Under the pieces are notes generated by a model. That model did not search any database. It worked only from the letters and a program-made list of their open reading frames with translations, and had not been told where the DNA came from. Source: Azospirillum sp051124815 (GTDB lineage Bacteria; Pseudomonadota; Alphaproteobacteria; Azospirillales; Azospirillaceae). Taken from it: DNA of 64,000 nt. The stretch is taken from the NCBI RefSeq assembly GCF_051124815.1, contig NZ_CP118487.1, positions 496,001 to 560,000 of the forward strand, written 5' to 3'. The position numbers and the translations under genes were made by a program. Below, in pieces: positions 1 through 8,265 of the stretch (its first letter is position 1; each line of letters opens with the position of its first letter).

Positions 1-777
1 CGGCCCCCGCACCACCTCGCGCACCACGATGGCGGAGGTGCTGGCCGGAGCATTCGGGTCGATGGCCTTCAGCACCACATGGGCCACCATCGCCAGCGGC
101 AGGTCGGCCAGCGCGCGGAACGGGGCGAAGTCGGTGGCTTCCAGCGTCGCGCGGTCGGCCTCCACCACAGGCAGCTCGGCATGGCTGTCGGCGAATGCGC
201 GGCCATGGCCGGGGATATGCTTGACCACCGGCAGCACGCCGCCGGCCAGCAGCCCGTCGGCGGTGGCACGGGCCAGCGCAATCACCAGGGCGGGATCGCG
301 CGAGAAGGCGCGGTCGCCGATGATGTCATGCGCACCCTCCACCGGCACGTCGCAGACGGGGGCGCAATCCACCGTGATGCCGACCTCCGTCAGCATATGG
401 GCAAGCAGCCGGCCGTTGATCCAAGCGGCCTCTTGGGCGGCATCGCGCCCGCCGGCGGCATCGCGTCCGGCGAGCGTGCCGAACACGCCCATCGGCGGGT
501 GGGCCGGCCAGTGCGGCGGGCGCATGCGCGCGACCCGGCCGCCTTCCTGGTCGATCAGCACCGGGGCATCGGCTCGGCCGATGCTGGCGCGCAGATCGGC
601 CACCAGCCGGCGCATCTGGTCGCGGCTGTCGCAATTGCGGCGGAACAGGATGAAGCCGAGCGGATCGGCGTCGCGGAAGAAGGCGGCCTCATCGGCCGTC
701 ACCTCCAGCCCGGCGCAGCCGAAGACGACCGCGCGCGGACGGTCAACCGCATTGGGACCCACGGAAGCGGAGCCCAC
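1..777 (-). CDS. nagZ: Beta-N-acetylhexosaminidase NagZ (3' end beyond window)
   Basis: Family 3 glycoside hydrolase that removes N-acetylglucosamine from anhydromuropeptides during cytoplasmic peptidoglycan recycling. About 259 codons are visible; the family is usually about 340 aa, so the C-terminus lies left of the window. The minus-strand translation contains LIDQEGGRVARM near residue 60 and KHIPGHGRAFADSH near residue 180, the family's substrate-binding Lys-His and catalytic His loop. The start is uncertain: GTG codons at 777 and 762 are in frame, and a third at 801 would overlap the end of the upstream SPOR gene. It is the last visible gene of a dgt-argS-SPOR-nagZ series, an order common in alphaproteobacteria, where scpA and scpB often follow. 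The product is clear; only the start is doubtful. Confidence 0.86.
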   Translation of the reverse strand, partial: MGSASVGPNAVDRPRAVVFGCAGLEVTADEAAFFRDADPLGFILFRRNCDSRDQMRRLVADLRASIGRADAPVLIDQEGGRVARMRPPHWPAHPPMGVFGTLAGRDAAGGRDAAQEAAWINGRLLAHMLTEVGITVDCAPVCDVPVEGAHDIIGDRAFSRDPALVIALARATADGLLAGGVLPVVKHIPGHGRAFADSHAELPVVEADRATLEATDFAPFRALADLPLAMVAHVVLKAIDPNAPASTSAIVVREVVRGP

Positions 778-781
778 AGAC

Positions 782-1825
782 TCAGGGACGGACAACCACA
801 CACCCCACATTCTGTGCGCGCAACTGGGCGCAGACCGACTTGGCCCGCGCCTCGTCGGCGCCGGCGCCCTGCACCCGGTAGAAAATGCCCTTCGGCCCGA
901 GATCGACCTTCGCGACATGCATCGACAGGCCGCCCAGCGCATCGGAGTGGCGTCCGGCCAGACGGCGCCATTCGGCCGCAGCCTCGCCTTCGCTGCGCAC
1001 CGACGCCAGCTGAACCCGCCAGCCGCCGCTGCCGCCGACAACGGCTGGTGCCGCCTTCGCCGGCTGAGGCGCCGCCTTGGCCGGGGCGGCCGGCAGCGAG
1101 GCGGCCTCCAGCTTGGCGATCAGCTGTCCCATCGACGGAGCGGCCGTCTGCTGGACCGGCGGCGGAGCGGGCGGCTTCGCCGTGGAGGCCTGCTGCTGAG
1201 TGACCGGCTTGGGCGGAGCGGCGGGGAGGGGCTGCTGCGGTTTGGCGGCGACGCTGGCCGGTGCCTGGCTGGATTGCGTCTGAACCGGCGGCGCGGCGGC
1301 CGGATCCGCGGTGGACAGGCCGGGCGCCGGCTCCGGCGCGGTCAGCGGGGTGGCAGCCGCGACCGCCGCCGCGACGCTGTCGCGCGGTACGGTGGCGGTG
1401 GCGCCCGGCGGCAGCTGGGCCACCGACGGGACCGACGGCAACGGCACCACGGCCGGCATCTGCGGCGTCACCACCGGGCGCGGCAGCGGCACCTCCGGCG
1501 GCGGCAGCAGCCGCTCCACCTGATTGCCGCGCCCGCCGTCATGGTCGCGCAACCGCTCATAGGCCAGGATGTCCTGGTGCGGAACCTCCATCCCACCGGG
1601 CTGGTCGGGACGCGACTTGGCCGGGGTGGCATCGGCGGTCAGCAGCGGCGGGCCGTCGCCGGACAGCCGGTCATGCCCGCGCAGGGCCACCACCGCCGTA
1701 CCGGCGAAGGCAACGACGCCGACCACGGCAAAGCCGAGCGCCAGCAGCCCGCGCTTGCTCGCGGCCTGTCGGGGCGGCATCCCGTAGGGATTGGCCGCGT
1801 AGTTGACGTCGCCGTCGTACCTCAT
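782..1825 (-). CDS. SPOR-domain envelope protein
   Basis: A 347-aa bitopic inner-membrane protein. A short cytoplasmic N-terminus (MRYDGDVNYAANPYG) precedes one membrane segment at about residues 25-47 (LLALGFAVVGVVAFAGTAVV). A long Pro/Ala/Gln-rich periplasmic linker follows, then a C-terminal SPOR domain over the last 80 residues (GWRVQLASVRSEGEA and IFYRVQGAGADEARA). SPOR domains bind denuded glycan strands at division septa, so a role in cell-envelope maintenance or division is inferred. The start ATG at 1825 overlaps the argS stop as ATGA, indicating translational coupling. A longer in-frame reading upstream exists but lies inside argS and is rejected. The exact partner is unknown. Confidence 0.85.
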   Translation of the reverse strand: MRYDGDVNYAANPYGMPPRQAASKRGLLALGFAVVGVVAFAGTAVVALRGHDRLSGDGPPLLTADATPAKSRPDQPGGMEVPHQDILAYERLRDHDGGRGNQVERLLPPPEVPLPRPVVTPQMPAVVPLPSVPSVAQLPPGATATVPRDSVAAAVAAATPLTAPEPAPGLSTADPAAAPPVQTQSSQAPASVAAKPQQPLPAAPPKPVTQQQASTAKPPAPPPVQQTAAPSMGQLIAKLEAASLPAAPAKAAPQPAKAAPAVVGGSGGWRVQLASVRSEGEAAAEWRRLAGRHSDALGGLSMHVAKVDLGPKGIFYRVQGAGADEARAKSVCAQLRAQNVGCVVVRP

Positions 1826-3582
1826 GAACGCAGTTCCTCCACCGGTTCGACACCCATCACCTTCAGACCCGACGCGATGACCGTCGCCACCGCGGCGATC
1901 AGCGCCAGACGGGCCGTCGTCAGCTCCGCATCGCCCTCGATCAGGAAGCGCAGCGAGGCATCGTCGCGGCCCCGGTTCCACAGCGCGTGGAAGTCGCTGG
2001 CAAGATCATAGAGGAAGAAGGCGATGCGGTGCGGCTCATGCGCCTCCGCCGCCGCCTCGACCACGCGCGGCCAGGTGGCCATGCGCTTGGCTAGCGCCAT
2101 CTCCTCCTCCGCATCCAGCCGGGCGAGGTTGGCCGAGGCCGCCAGCGCCGCCGGAGTCTGGTCCAGTTGCGGCAGCGCCGTCGCGGCGTGGCGCAGGACC
2201 GAACGGCAGCGGGCGTGGGCGTACTGCACGTAGAAGACAGGGTTGTCCTTCGACTGCTCCGTCACCTTGGCGAAGTCGAAGTCCAGCGTCTGGTCGTTGC
2301 GGCGGGTCAGCATGATGAAGCGGACCACATCCTTGCCGACCTGATCGATGACGTCGCGCAGGGTCACGAAGGTGCCGGCACGCTTGGACATCTTCACCGG
2401 CTGACCATCCTGCATCAGATGGACCAGCTGACAGAGCTTCACGTCCAGTTCGGCCTCGCCGCCGGAGATCGCACGCGTCGCCGCCTGCATGCGCTTGACA
2501 TAGCCGCCATGGTCGGCGCCCAGAACGTCGATCAGCGAAGCCGCGCCGCGCTTGTACTTGTCATAGTGATAGGCGATGTCGTTGGCGAAATAGGTGAAGG
2601 AGCCGTCCGACTTCTTCAGCGGCCGGTCGACGTCGTCGCCGAAGTCGCTGGACTTGAACAGGGTCTGCGGGCGCGGCTCCCAATCCTCGGGCTTCTTGCC
2701 CTTGGGCGGCTCCAGCACGCCGGTGTAGATCAGGCCGCGTTCCTCCAGCGCCGCCAGCGCCGTCTGGACGGCACCCGCCGTCACCAGCGCGCGTTCGCTG
2801 CTGTAGACGTCCATGGTGACGCCGAGAACGCCGAGATCCTCCTTGATCCAGTCCATGATCATGGAGATCGCGAAATCGCGGCAGGCCGGCAGCCATTCGG
2901 ACTCGTCGGTGCCGACCCAGCGGTTGCCGTCGCGCTCGGCCAGGGCCTGACCGACCTCCTTCAGATATTCGCCGGGATAGAGGCCGGCCGGGATCTCGCC
3001 CACCTCCTCGCCCAGCGCCTCGCGGTAGCGGATGAAGGTGGAGCGGCCCAGCACGTCGACCTGGGCGCCGGCATCGTTGATGTAGTACTCGCGGGTGACG
3101 GCGTAACCAGCCTTTTCCAGCAGCGAGGCCAGCGCGTCGCCGAACACGGCGCCGCGGCCATGGGCGGCGTGCAGCGGGCCGGTCGGGTTGGCCGACACAT
3201 ACTCCACATTGACCGGCGTCCGGCCACCCAATTCGCTGTCGCCATAGGCGGTGCCGGCGGTCAGCACGTCGCGGATGCGGTCGCGCCAGACGTCCGGCGT
3301 CAGGCGCAGGTTGACGAAGCCCGGACCCGCGATCTCCACCGACGCCACGTCGGCGCGGCCCTTCAGCTTGGCGACCAGCATCTCCGCCAACGCGCGCGGC
3401 GCCATCTTCGCCGGCTTCGCCAGGATCATGGCGGCGTTGGTGGACAGGTCGCCATGCGAGGCCTCGCGCGGCGGCTCGACCGTCAGACGGCTGCTGTCCA
3501 GCCCGGCGGGGATCGCACCCTCGGCGGCCAGCTCTTCCAGCAGCTTGCGAATATCGGTCTCGAAGGCCTTGAAAATATTCAT
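1822..3582 (-). CDS. argS: Arginyl-tRNA synthetase
   Basis: Class I aminoacyl-tRNA synthetase that charges tRNA-Arg with arginine in the cytoplasm. At 586 aa it is full length. The N-terminal Add1 domain (DIRKLLEELAAEG onward) is followed by the HIGH-type motif PTGPLHAAHGRGAVFGDAL near residue 135, the Rossmann catalytic core, the KMSKR loop (PVKMSKRAGTF) near residue 385, and the DALR anticodon-binding domain at the C-terminus, where VQYAHARCRSVLRHA is recognisable. It lies 58 bp downstream of dgt and overlaps the SPOR gene by 4 bp, so it is probably cotranscribed with both. Nothing unusual is seen. Confidence 0.97.
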   Translation of the reverse strand: MNIFKAFETDIRKLLEELAAEGAIPAGLDSSRLTVEPPREASHGDLSTNAAMILAKPAKMAPRALAEMLVAKLKGRADVASVEIAGPGFVNLRLTPDVWRDRIRDVLTAGTAYGDSELGGRTPVNVEYVSANPTGPLHAAHGRGAVFGDALASLLEKAGYAVTREYYINDAGAQVDVLGRSTFIRYREALGEEVGEIPAGLYPGEYLKEVGQALAERDGNRWVGTDESEWLPACRDFAISMIMDWIKEDLGVLGVTMDVYSSERALVTAGAVQTALAALEERGLIYTGVLEPPKGKKPEDWEPRPQTLFKSSDFGDDVDRPLKKSDGSFTYFANDIAYHYDKYKRGAASLIDVLGADHGGYVKRMQAATRAISGGEAELDVKLCQLVHLMQDGQPVKMSKRAGTFVTLRDVIDQVGKDVVRFIMLTRRNDQTLDFDFAKVTEQSKDNPVFYVQYAHARCRSVLRHAATALPQLDQTPAALAASANLARLDAEEEMALAKRMATWPRVVEAAAEAHEPHRIAFFLYDLASDFHALWNRGRDDASLRFLIEGDAELTTARLALIAAVATVIASGLKVMGVEPVEELRS

Positions 3583-3640
3583 CGTCTCAGGTCGTCTTTT
3601 CAGGAGGTCACAGGAGCCGTCCGGCTCAGGTCTTCACGTG

Positions 3641-4840
3641 TCAGGTTTTCACATGCAGGTCGAACAGCCGGTCATGTTCGGCCAGCGCGTAGCGGTCGGT
3701 CATGCCGGCGATATAGTCGGCCACATGGCGGGCGCGTACCGCAAGGTCGGCGTCGCCGCCTGCCTTCGATATGTCGCGCTGCCATTCGGTCGGCAGGGTG
3801 TTGGGCTCGTCCATGAACAGCTCGAACAGGGCGCGCACCACGCGCTTGCACTTGCTCATCTCGCGGTTCACGCGATAGTGCCGGTACATGCGCTGGCGCA
3901 GGAAGGCGCGCAAGGGCCGCTGCGCCTCCAGCATCCCGTCGGAGAAGCTGACCATGGCCAGCGGCAGGGCGCGCAACTCGGCGGCGCTGCCCGGCTTGTG
4001 CTCCGCCAGCCGCCGCCGCGTCTCCGTCACCAGATCGACGACCATGGCGTTGATCATCCGCCGCACCGTCTCGTGGATCAGGCGCGAGCGCTCCAGCCCC
4101 GGATAACGGTCGCACACCTCGCGGATGATCGGGCCGACCAGCGGCAGCTCCGCCACCTCCTCGACCGTGAACAGGCCGGCGCGCAGGCCGTCGTCGATGT
4201 CGTGGTTGTTGTAGGCGATGTCGTCGGCCAGCGCCGCCACCTGCGCCTCGGCCCCCGGATTGGTGTGCAGTTCCAGATCCCACTCGCCCTGGAAGGCGGC
4301 GATGGTGGTCGGCAGGCGATGGCCGGGAAGCAGCGGCAGCAGCGGGCCGTTGTGCTTGACCACGCCCTCCACCGCTTCCCAGGTCAGGTTCAGCCCGTCG
4401 AACTCGGCATAGCGCCGTTCCAGCCGCGTCAGGATCCGCAGGGTCTGGTCGTTGTGGGCGAAGCCGCCGAACGGCTCCATGCAGGCGTTCAGCGCGTCCT
4501 CGCCGGCATGGCCGAAGGGGGTGTGGCCAAGGTCGTGGGCCAGCGCCACCGCCTCCGCCAGATCCTCGTTCAGGCCCAGCGTGCGGCAGATCGACCGCGC
4601 GATCTGCGCAACCTCAAGGCTGTGGGTCAGCCGGGTGCGGTAATAGTCGCCTTCGTGATACACGAAGACCTGCGTCTTGTGCTTCAGCCGGCGGAAGGCC
4701 CCGGAATGCACGATTCGGTCGCGGTCGCGCTGAAAGCACGAGCGCGTCGGGCTTTCAGGCTCCGCCGCCAGCCGCCCGCGCGTGTCCGCCGGGTTGCAGG
4801 CAAAGGGAGCCAGCCGATCGTGGGAACAGTCCGCCGTCAT
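3641..4840 (-). CDS. dgt: Deoxyguanosinetriphosphate triphosphohydrolase-like protein
   Basis: HD-domain dNTP triphosphohydrolase (dNTP to deoxynucleoside plus triphosphate), 399 aa, of the shorter type 2 dgt class typical of alphaproteobacteria. The metal-binding HD signature is complete: RTRLTHSLEVAQIARS supplies the first His near residue 75, ALAHDLGHTPFGHAGEDAL the His-Asp pair, and ALADDIAYNNHDIDDGLRAG the distal Asp. The ATG at 4840 is chosen because it begins MTADCSHDRLAPFAC, as in homologues; the frame stays open further upstream but without family sequence. It is transcribed divergently from erpA and is the first gene of the dgt-argS-SPOR-nagZ unit. Confidence 0.93.
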   Translation of the reverse strand: MTADCSHDRLAPFACNPADTRGRLAAEPESPTRSCFQRDRDRIVHSGAFRRLKHKTQVFVYHEGDYYRTRLTHSLEVAQIARSICRTLGLNEDLAEAVALAHDLGHTPFGHAGEDALNACMEPFGGFAHNDQTLRILTRLERRYAEFDGLNLTWEAVEGVVKHNGPLLPLLPGHRLPTTIAAFQGEWDLELHTNPGAEAQVAALADDIAYNNHDIDDGLRAGLFTVEEVAELPLVGPIIREVCDRYPGLERSRLIHETVRRMINAMVVDLVTETRRRLAEHKPGSAAELRALPLAMVSFSDGMLEAQRPLRAFLRQRMYRHYRVNREMSKCKRVVRALFELFMDEPNTLPTEWQRDISKAGGDADLAVRARHVADYIAGMTDRYALAEHDRLFDLHVKT

Positions 4841-4966
4841 GGGGCGGACACTACCGGCGGGAAAACGCAGGCGCAACGGCGAAGGCGTGCTATGCCCCGC
4901 CCCCCGGCGCCGGCGGCGGACAAGCGTGCCAGAAGCGCAACGGTTTGGCGCATTGGTGCCCATACT

Positions 4967-4995
4967 TTGACGAAGCCCCCGATCCCCCTTACATT
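4967..4995 (+). promoter_or_regulatory. Probable sigma70-type promoter of erpA
   Basis: TTGACG (4967-4972) and TACATT (4990-4995) are separated by 17 bp, close to the housekeeping consensus, about 38 bp before the erpA ATG. This sits in the 192-bp divergent space between dgt and erpA. Seen by eye only; no transcription data. Confidence 0.5.
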
Positions 4996-5032
4996 TGTCG
5001 CAACTCCCGCACCGCACCAGAGGGGCCACCCC

Positions 5033-5389
5033 ATGCCCGACACCGCACTGCCCACCGATGCCCGCGTCCTCGGCGTCAGCGAAAGCGCCGCCAGGCGCGT
5101 CGCCTTCCTGATCGAGCAGGAGGGCAATCCCAACCTGATGCTGCGCCTGACCGTCTCCGGCGGCGGCTGCTCCGGCTTCCAGTACGGCTTCACCTTCGAC
5201 GAGACCGCGACCGACGAGGACCATGTCTTCGAGAAGGACGGGACGAAGGTGGTTACCGACGACGCCTCGCTCGACCTGCTGGCCGGCGCGACGCTGGATT
5301 ATGTCGAGGACCTGATGGGCGCCGCCTTCCAGATCAAGAACCCGAACGCCACCGCATCCTGCGGCTGCGGCAACTCCTTCGCGGTCTAA
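5033..5389 (+). CDS. erpA: Iron-sulfur cluster insertion protein ErpA (A-type carrier)
   Basis: A-type Fe-S carrier that passes [2Fe-2S] or [4Fe-4S] clusters to apo-enzymes in the cytoplasm; 118 aa, normal length. The three cluster-ligand cysteines are present: one in VSGGGCSGFQYGF (about residue 47) and two in SCGCGNSF near the C-terminus. The start ATG at 5033 is preceded by GAGGGG. A longer upstream reading frame has no family similarity. It is 48 bp upstream of xthA. The ErpA versus IscA assignment rests on the lack of neighbouring isc genes and on the overall sequence, so the subfamily is slightly less certain than the family. Confidence 0.9.
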   Translation: MPDTALPTDARVLGVSESAARRVAFLIEQEGNPNLMLRLTVSGGGCSGFQYGFTFDETATDEDHVFEKDGTKVVTDDASLDLLAGATLDYVEDLMGAAFQIKNPNATASCGCGNSFAV

Positions 5390-5437
5390 GGCCGCGGTCT
5401 GAAGCCGGATAACGAAAAGAAAAGGCAGGCCTGTTTC

Positions 5438-6211
5438 GTGAAGATCGCCACCTGGAACGTCAACTCGGCGAAGGCCCGCCTTCCGCTGATCACCGACTGG
5501 CTGCGCACGGCGTCCCCGGACGTCGTGCTCTTCCAGGAAATCAAATGCGAGACTGCCGCCTTCCCGGCCTCGGCCTTCGAGGATCTCGGCTACCACGTCA
5601 ATGCCGTCGGGCAGAAGGCCTACAACGGCGTCGCCTTGCTGTCCAAGGCCCCGGCGGAGAACCTGCTGACCCGCCTGCCGGGCGAGCCGGAGGACGAGCA
5701 GGCCCGCTATGTCGAGGCCACCGTGTCGGGCGTGCGCATCGCCTCGCTCTACCTGCCCAACGGCAACCCGGTGCCGGGCGAGAAATTCGCCTACAAGCTG
5801 CGCTGGATGGATCGGCTGTACGAGCATGCCCGGACCCTGCTGGCCCAGGAGATCCCGGTGGTGCTGGGCGGCGATTACAACATCATCCCCGAGGCGCGCG
5901 ACGTCTATTCGCCGCAGGCATTCGCCGGCGACGCGCTGTTCCGCCCGGAATCGCGCGCCAAGTTCCGCGCCCTGCTGAATCTCGGCCTGACCGAGGCGTA
6001 CCGCGCCCTGCATGACGACGACCGCGCCTATACCTTCTGGGATTATCAGGCCGGCGGTTGGCCGCGCGACAACGGCCTGCGCATCGACCATTTCCTGCTG
6101 TCGCCGCAGGCCGCCGACCGTCTGGCCGGCTGCACCATCGACCGCGGCCCGCGCGGCCTGGAAAAGGCCTCCGACCACACCCCCGTCATCCTGGACCTGC
6201 GCGACGCCTGA
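5438..6211 (+). CDS. xthA: Exodeoxyribonuclease III (AP endonuclease)
   Basis: Endonuclease/exonuclease/phosphatase-fold DNA repair enzyme, 257 aa, acting on abasic sites and 3' blocked ends. All active-site blocks are visible: MKIATWNVNSAKARL at the N-terminus (catalytic Asn), LFQEIKCE (metal-binding Glu), YLPNGNPV, GGDYNIIPEARDVY (Asp-x-Asn), GLRIDHFLLSP and ASDHTPVILDL (Asp-His). The start codon is GTG at 5438, which gives exactly the family N-terminus. It lies just behind erpA and may share its transcript. Downstream, 6213-6251 contains two small inverted repeats that could end transcription. Confidence 0.96.
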   Translation: MKIATWNVNSAKARLPLITDWLRTASPDVVLFQEIKCETAAFPASAFEDLGYHVNAVGQKAYNGVALLSKAPAENLLTRLPGEPEDEQARYVEATVSGVRIASLYLPNGNPVPGEKFAYKLRWMDRLYEHARTLLAQEIPVVLGGDYNIIPEARDVYSPQAFAGDALFRPESRAKFRALLNLGLTEAYRALHDDDRAYTFWDYQAGGWPRDNGLRIDHFLLSPQAADRLAGCTIDRGPRGLEKASDHTPVILDLRDA

Positions 6212-6212
6212 C

Positions 6213-6251
6213 CGCGGCTGTGGAATCCGCGTAACAAAAAAGCATTTTGTT
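6213..6251 (+). terminator. Weak hairpins after xthA
   Basis: CGCGG/CCGCG (6213-6217 and 6227-6231) is followed by AACAAAA/TTTTGTT (6233-6239 and 6245-6251). Either could act as a weak terminator, or the A/T arm as part of the promoter of the next gene. No strong U-tract follows the first stem. Confidence 0.3.
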
Positions 6252-6331
6252 AAAACTTTCGCTTCTAGGATGACCTCGCGCGCCGGACGACAACCGGGCG
6301 GGCGCGGTCATCGGGGGAGCGACGGGCAGGC

Positions 6332-6904
6332 ATGGCGTGGGGGCGCGACAACGGCCGGGAACGGGTGAAGTCTCTGCTGGCGGCATTGGAGCGTCAGGCG
6401 ACCGAGGCCTCCCAGCTTGCCGAGCGCGCCCAGCGCGACATGGGCGACGACCGCTTCGCCTCCTTCCTCGACTTCCGCCGCAAGGTGGAGGAGATCCGCG
6501 CCCTGTTCGCCCTGACCGAGGAGCATCTGCACGGCGTCGACGAGTCGCGCCTGTCGGACCTCCGTGCCGAATTCGAGCGGATGGATCTGCTGCTGACCCG
6601 CATGCTGGTGCGGGCGATGCGCAATTACTTCTCCGGCATGCGCGAGGATCAGGTCCTGCCCATCGGCGCCCGCGAGTTGTTCGAGCCGGAACTGCGCAGC
6701 ATCGACCAGACCCGCACCCGCCTGCTGGGTCCCCGCTATGCCGACCGCGTGGCGCCGGAGATTCTGGACGATCTGGACGCCACGGCGGAGTTGATCCGCA
6801 AGACGATAGCCCGCGCCCCCAGCCTGCCCGACTTCTCCGACAGCCCCAGCCCGCCCAAACCAACCCGCCGCCTGCGCACCCTGGGCCGCCCGATCCGGAA
6901 TTGA
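6332..6904 (+). CDS. Conserved-looking coiled-coil protein of unknown function
   Basis: A 190-aa soluble protein, not assigned to a family. It is almost wholly helical and strongly charged: heptad-like stretches (LLAALERQATEASQLAERA, DFRRKVEEIRALFALTEEH, LRAEFERMDLLLTRMLVRA) suggest coiled coils over residues 10-110. A conserved-looking segment (YFSGMREDQVLPIGARELF) is near residue 100, and a basic Pro-rich tail (PPKPTRRLRTLGRPIR) ends the protein. There is no signal peptide or membrane segment. The ATG at 6332 follows GGGAGCGACGGGCAGGC. Codon use matches the core genes, so this looks like a resident gene rather than part of the downstream low-GC cassette. Confidence 0.7.
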   Translation: MAWGRDNGRERVKSLLAALERQATEASQLAERAQRDMGDDRFASFLDFRRKVEEIRALFALTEEHLHGVDESRLSDLRAEFERMDLLLTRMLVRAMRNYFSGMREDQVLPIGARELFEPELRSIDQTRTRLLGPRYADRVAPEILDDLDATAELIRKTIARAPSLPDFSDSPSPPKPTRRLRTLGRPIRN

Positions 6905-6936
6905 GGGGGCAAATCGCAGCAGCCTTCGCGCGACAC

Positions 6937-6965
6937 TTGACCCACCGCGACGCATTCGCTACTCC
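6937..6965 (+). promoter_or_regulatory. Possible tRNA-Ser promoter
   Basis: TTGACC (6937-6942) and TACTCC (6960-6965) with a 17-bp spacer end 11 bp before the tRNA 5' end. The -35 is good and the -10 is weak. Confidence 0.4.
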
Positions 6966-6976
6966 CGTGGGCCGAA

Positions 6977-7066
6977 GGATGGGTGGCCGAGTGGTTTAAG
7001 GCTCCAGTCTTGAAAACTGGCGTAGGTGCAAGCCTACCGTGGGTTCGAATCCCACCCCATCCGCCA
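6977..7066 (+). tRNA. tRNA-Ser(UGA)
   Basis: A 90-nt class II tRNA with encoded CCA. The acceptor stem pairs GGATGGG with CCCATCC. The anticodon stem CCAGT/ACTGG encloses the loop CTTGAAA with anticodon TGA at 7011-7013. A long variable arm and a TTCGAAT T-loop with GTGGG/CCCAC stem follow. It reads UCN serine codons. It sits at the boundary between ordinary high-GC sequence and the lower-GC cassette at 7250-8879, a typical integration position, but no repeated 3' tRNA fragment was found downstream. Confidence 0.98.
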
Positions 7067-7073
7067 CCACCAC

Positions 7074-7096
7074 AAAAATTTCGAATTCAAATTTTT
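7074..7096 (+). terminator. A/T-only hairpin behind tRNA-Ser
   Basis: A perfect 8-bp inverted repeat AAAAATTT / AAATTTTT (7074-7081 and 7089-7096) surrounds a GAATTC-containing loop and ends in a T run. It is 7 bp after the tRNA. The stem is A/T only, which is odd in this GC-rich genome, so it may terminate tRNA transcription poorly. Confidence 0.4.
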
Positions 7097-7211
7097 CTCC
7101 GCACGCCGGCGTCAGCAGTGGTTCGCTATGGCCGCAGGGCGAATTTGCTCGTCCACGGTGGCCTCGCTCCCATTGCATTCGTATTTGAGTGATCAGAAAA
7201 GGATCAAAGTC

Positions 7212-7241
7212 TTGCAACCGGCCGCGGTAAAGGAATATAAG
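7212..7241 (+). promoter_or_regulatory. Possible promoter of the 7274 cassette
   Basis: TTGCAA (7212-7217) and TATAAG (7236-7241) with an 18-bp spacer lie about 33 bp upstream of the first cassette ATG. This is the best promoter match in the 207 bp after the tRNA, where nothing else is recognisable. Confidence 0.4.
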
Positions 7242-7273
7242 CATGTCTGGTGACCCTACCGGACGAGGCATCC

Positions 7274-7570
7274 ATGCACCAACCCCAAGTGCGTAGCCGC
7301 CAAACCTCCAACCTCAGTGACCGCGCCGGCAACGGCCTACCCAACAACCCGAAGGACATTCTCTGGGTGAAGGAAGCACTCCGCCGCCTTGGCCGCTACA
7401 ATCACGGTAGCGCACCCAATCCCTACATTGACCGCTCGTTGAACGAGGCGATCTTGAATTATCAGCGGGATCGTGGATTGCGTCGCGACGGCGTCTTGGT
7501 ACCTGGCGGAGAGACCGAATGCGCGCTGTGCGTTGAACTTGCCCGCTTGTTCGGGAGGGCCCGCCGATGA
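7274..7570 (+). CDS. Small peptidoglycan-binding-like protein
   Basis: A 98-aa protein resembling a single PG_binding_1-type repeat: ILWVKEALRRLGRYNHG, YIDRSLNEAILNYQRDRGL and RRDGVLVPGGETECAL match the usual helix-turn-helix-loop pattern (order of repeat, then a new substrate block, then G.L.P...T). No signal peptide is seen, which is compatible with delivery by a secretion machine or with a cytoplasmic adaptor role. The ATG at 7274 follows GGACGAGG; an in-frame GTG at 7250 is an alternative. It overlaps the next gene as ATGA, so the three cassette genes are probably translated together. The family call is from pattern only. Confidence 0.6.
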   Translation: MHQPQVRSRQTSNLSDRAGNGLPNNPKDILWVKEALRRLGRYNHGSAPNPYIDRSLNEAILNYQRDRGLRRDGVLVPGGETECALCVELARLFGRARR

Positions 7571-8265
7571 GTCCCATCTACAATCTGTACGGCGTTTCCG
7601 ACGACGAGTTCAATCAATCGGCGGAAGACAGCGCCAATGAATTCATGGACATCGCGGAGGGGCTTTTTGATCTGTTTGGATATGACACCGCCGCCGACAA
7701 CCTGCGCCGCTACCGGTCGGGCGAAGGCGGAACGGAGTCCTATACGGCGGAGGAGATGAGCAAACATCCAGCCTACGACGACGCCATCGACCACAACCGA
7801 ACTATGTTTGAGAGCAACACTTTTACGGGCATGACTAAAAAGCCCGGTGTCAGGGAAAAACTTCTCGGATTGCAGGACGGACAATCAGCATCATTTCAAG
7901 ACAACTGGGACAGGAATATCAACTCATTTAACACGTATAATTTCAGCCGGCCATCGACGTATTTTTCCTTTGGCCGCAGCGGCATTCGGTCAGATGGAGA
8001 TTTCACGGCCACCCGGAACGGTGACTATCTAACTATTTCTGGCAACGTGCTAAATCGACTGGGTGATGAAAAGCACGACACCGAAGAGTTCGATTTTAAT
8101 CCCGGCCAAATCGGCAGTCCCGAAGCGCGCGTGCTTGAGAGGGCGGGATTGGCAAAACCGTTTGCGATGGACTACCGGAGACGGCAGACTGTCGAAGCGC
8201 AAGCGCGGTACGAACCCGATGGGACGATAACGCTACTCAAAGCCTTATGGGGATTGCTCGAATGA
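7567..8265 (+). CDS. Unknown cassette protein with faint colicin M-like C-terminus
   Basis: A 232-aa acidic protein not assigned to a family, with no signal peptide or membrane segment. The first half is helical (EFNQSAEDSANEFMDIAEG). The second half is beta-rich: residues about 155-195 carry a GNV strand, an Asp/Glu cluster, FDFN at 175-178, then GSPEARVLERAGLAKPF. The spacing resembles the catalytic end of colicin M (GVV, DDKYDFN, G, L..LG), but the colicin's Asp226, Tyr228, His235 and Arg236 are not kept (Glu, Phe, Ile and Gly here). Base composition is clearly lower in GC than the surroundings. Overlaps on both sides (ATGA) suggest a coupled three-gene unit with a possible effector role; this is inference. 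Confidence 0.6.
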   Translation: MSPIYNLYGVSDDEFNQSAEDSANEFMDIAEGLFDLFGYDTAADNLRRYRSGEGGTESYTAEEMSKHPAYDDAIDHNRTMFESNTFTGMTKKPGVREKLLGLQDGQSASFQDNWDRNINSFNTYNFSRPSTYFSFGRSGIRSDGDFTATRNGDYLTISGNVLNRLGDEKHDTEEFDFNPGQIGSPEARVLERAGLAKPFAMDYRRRQTVEAQARYEPDGTITLLKALWGLLE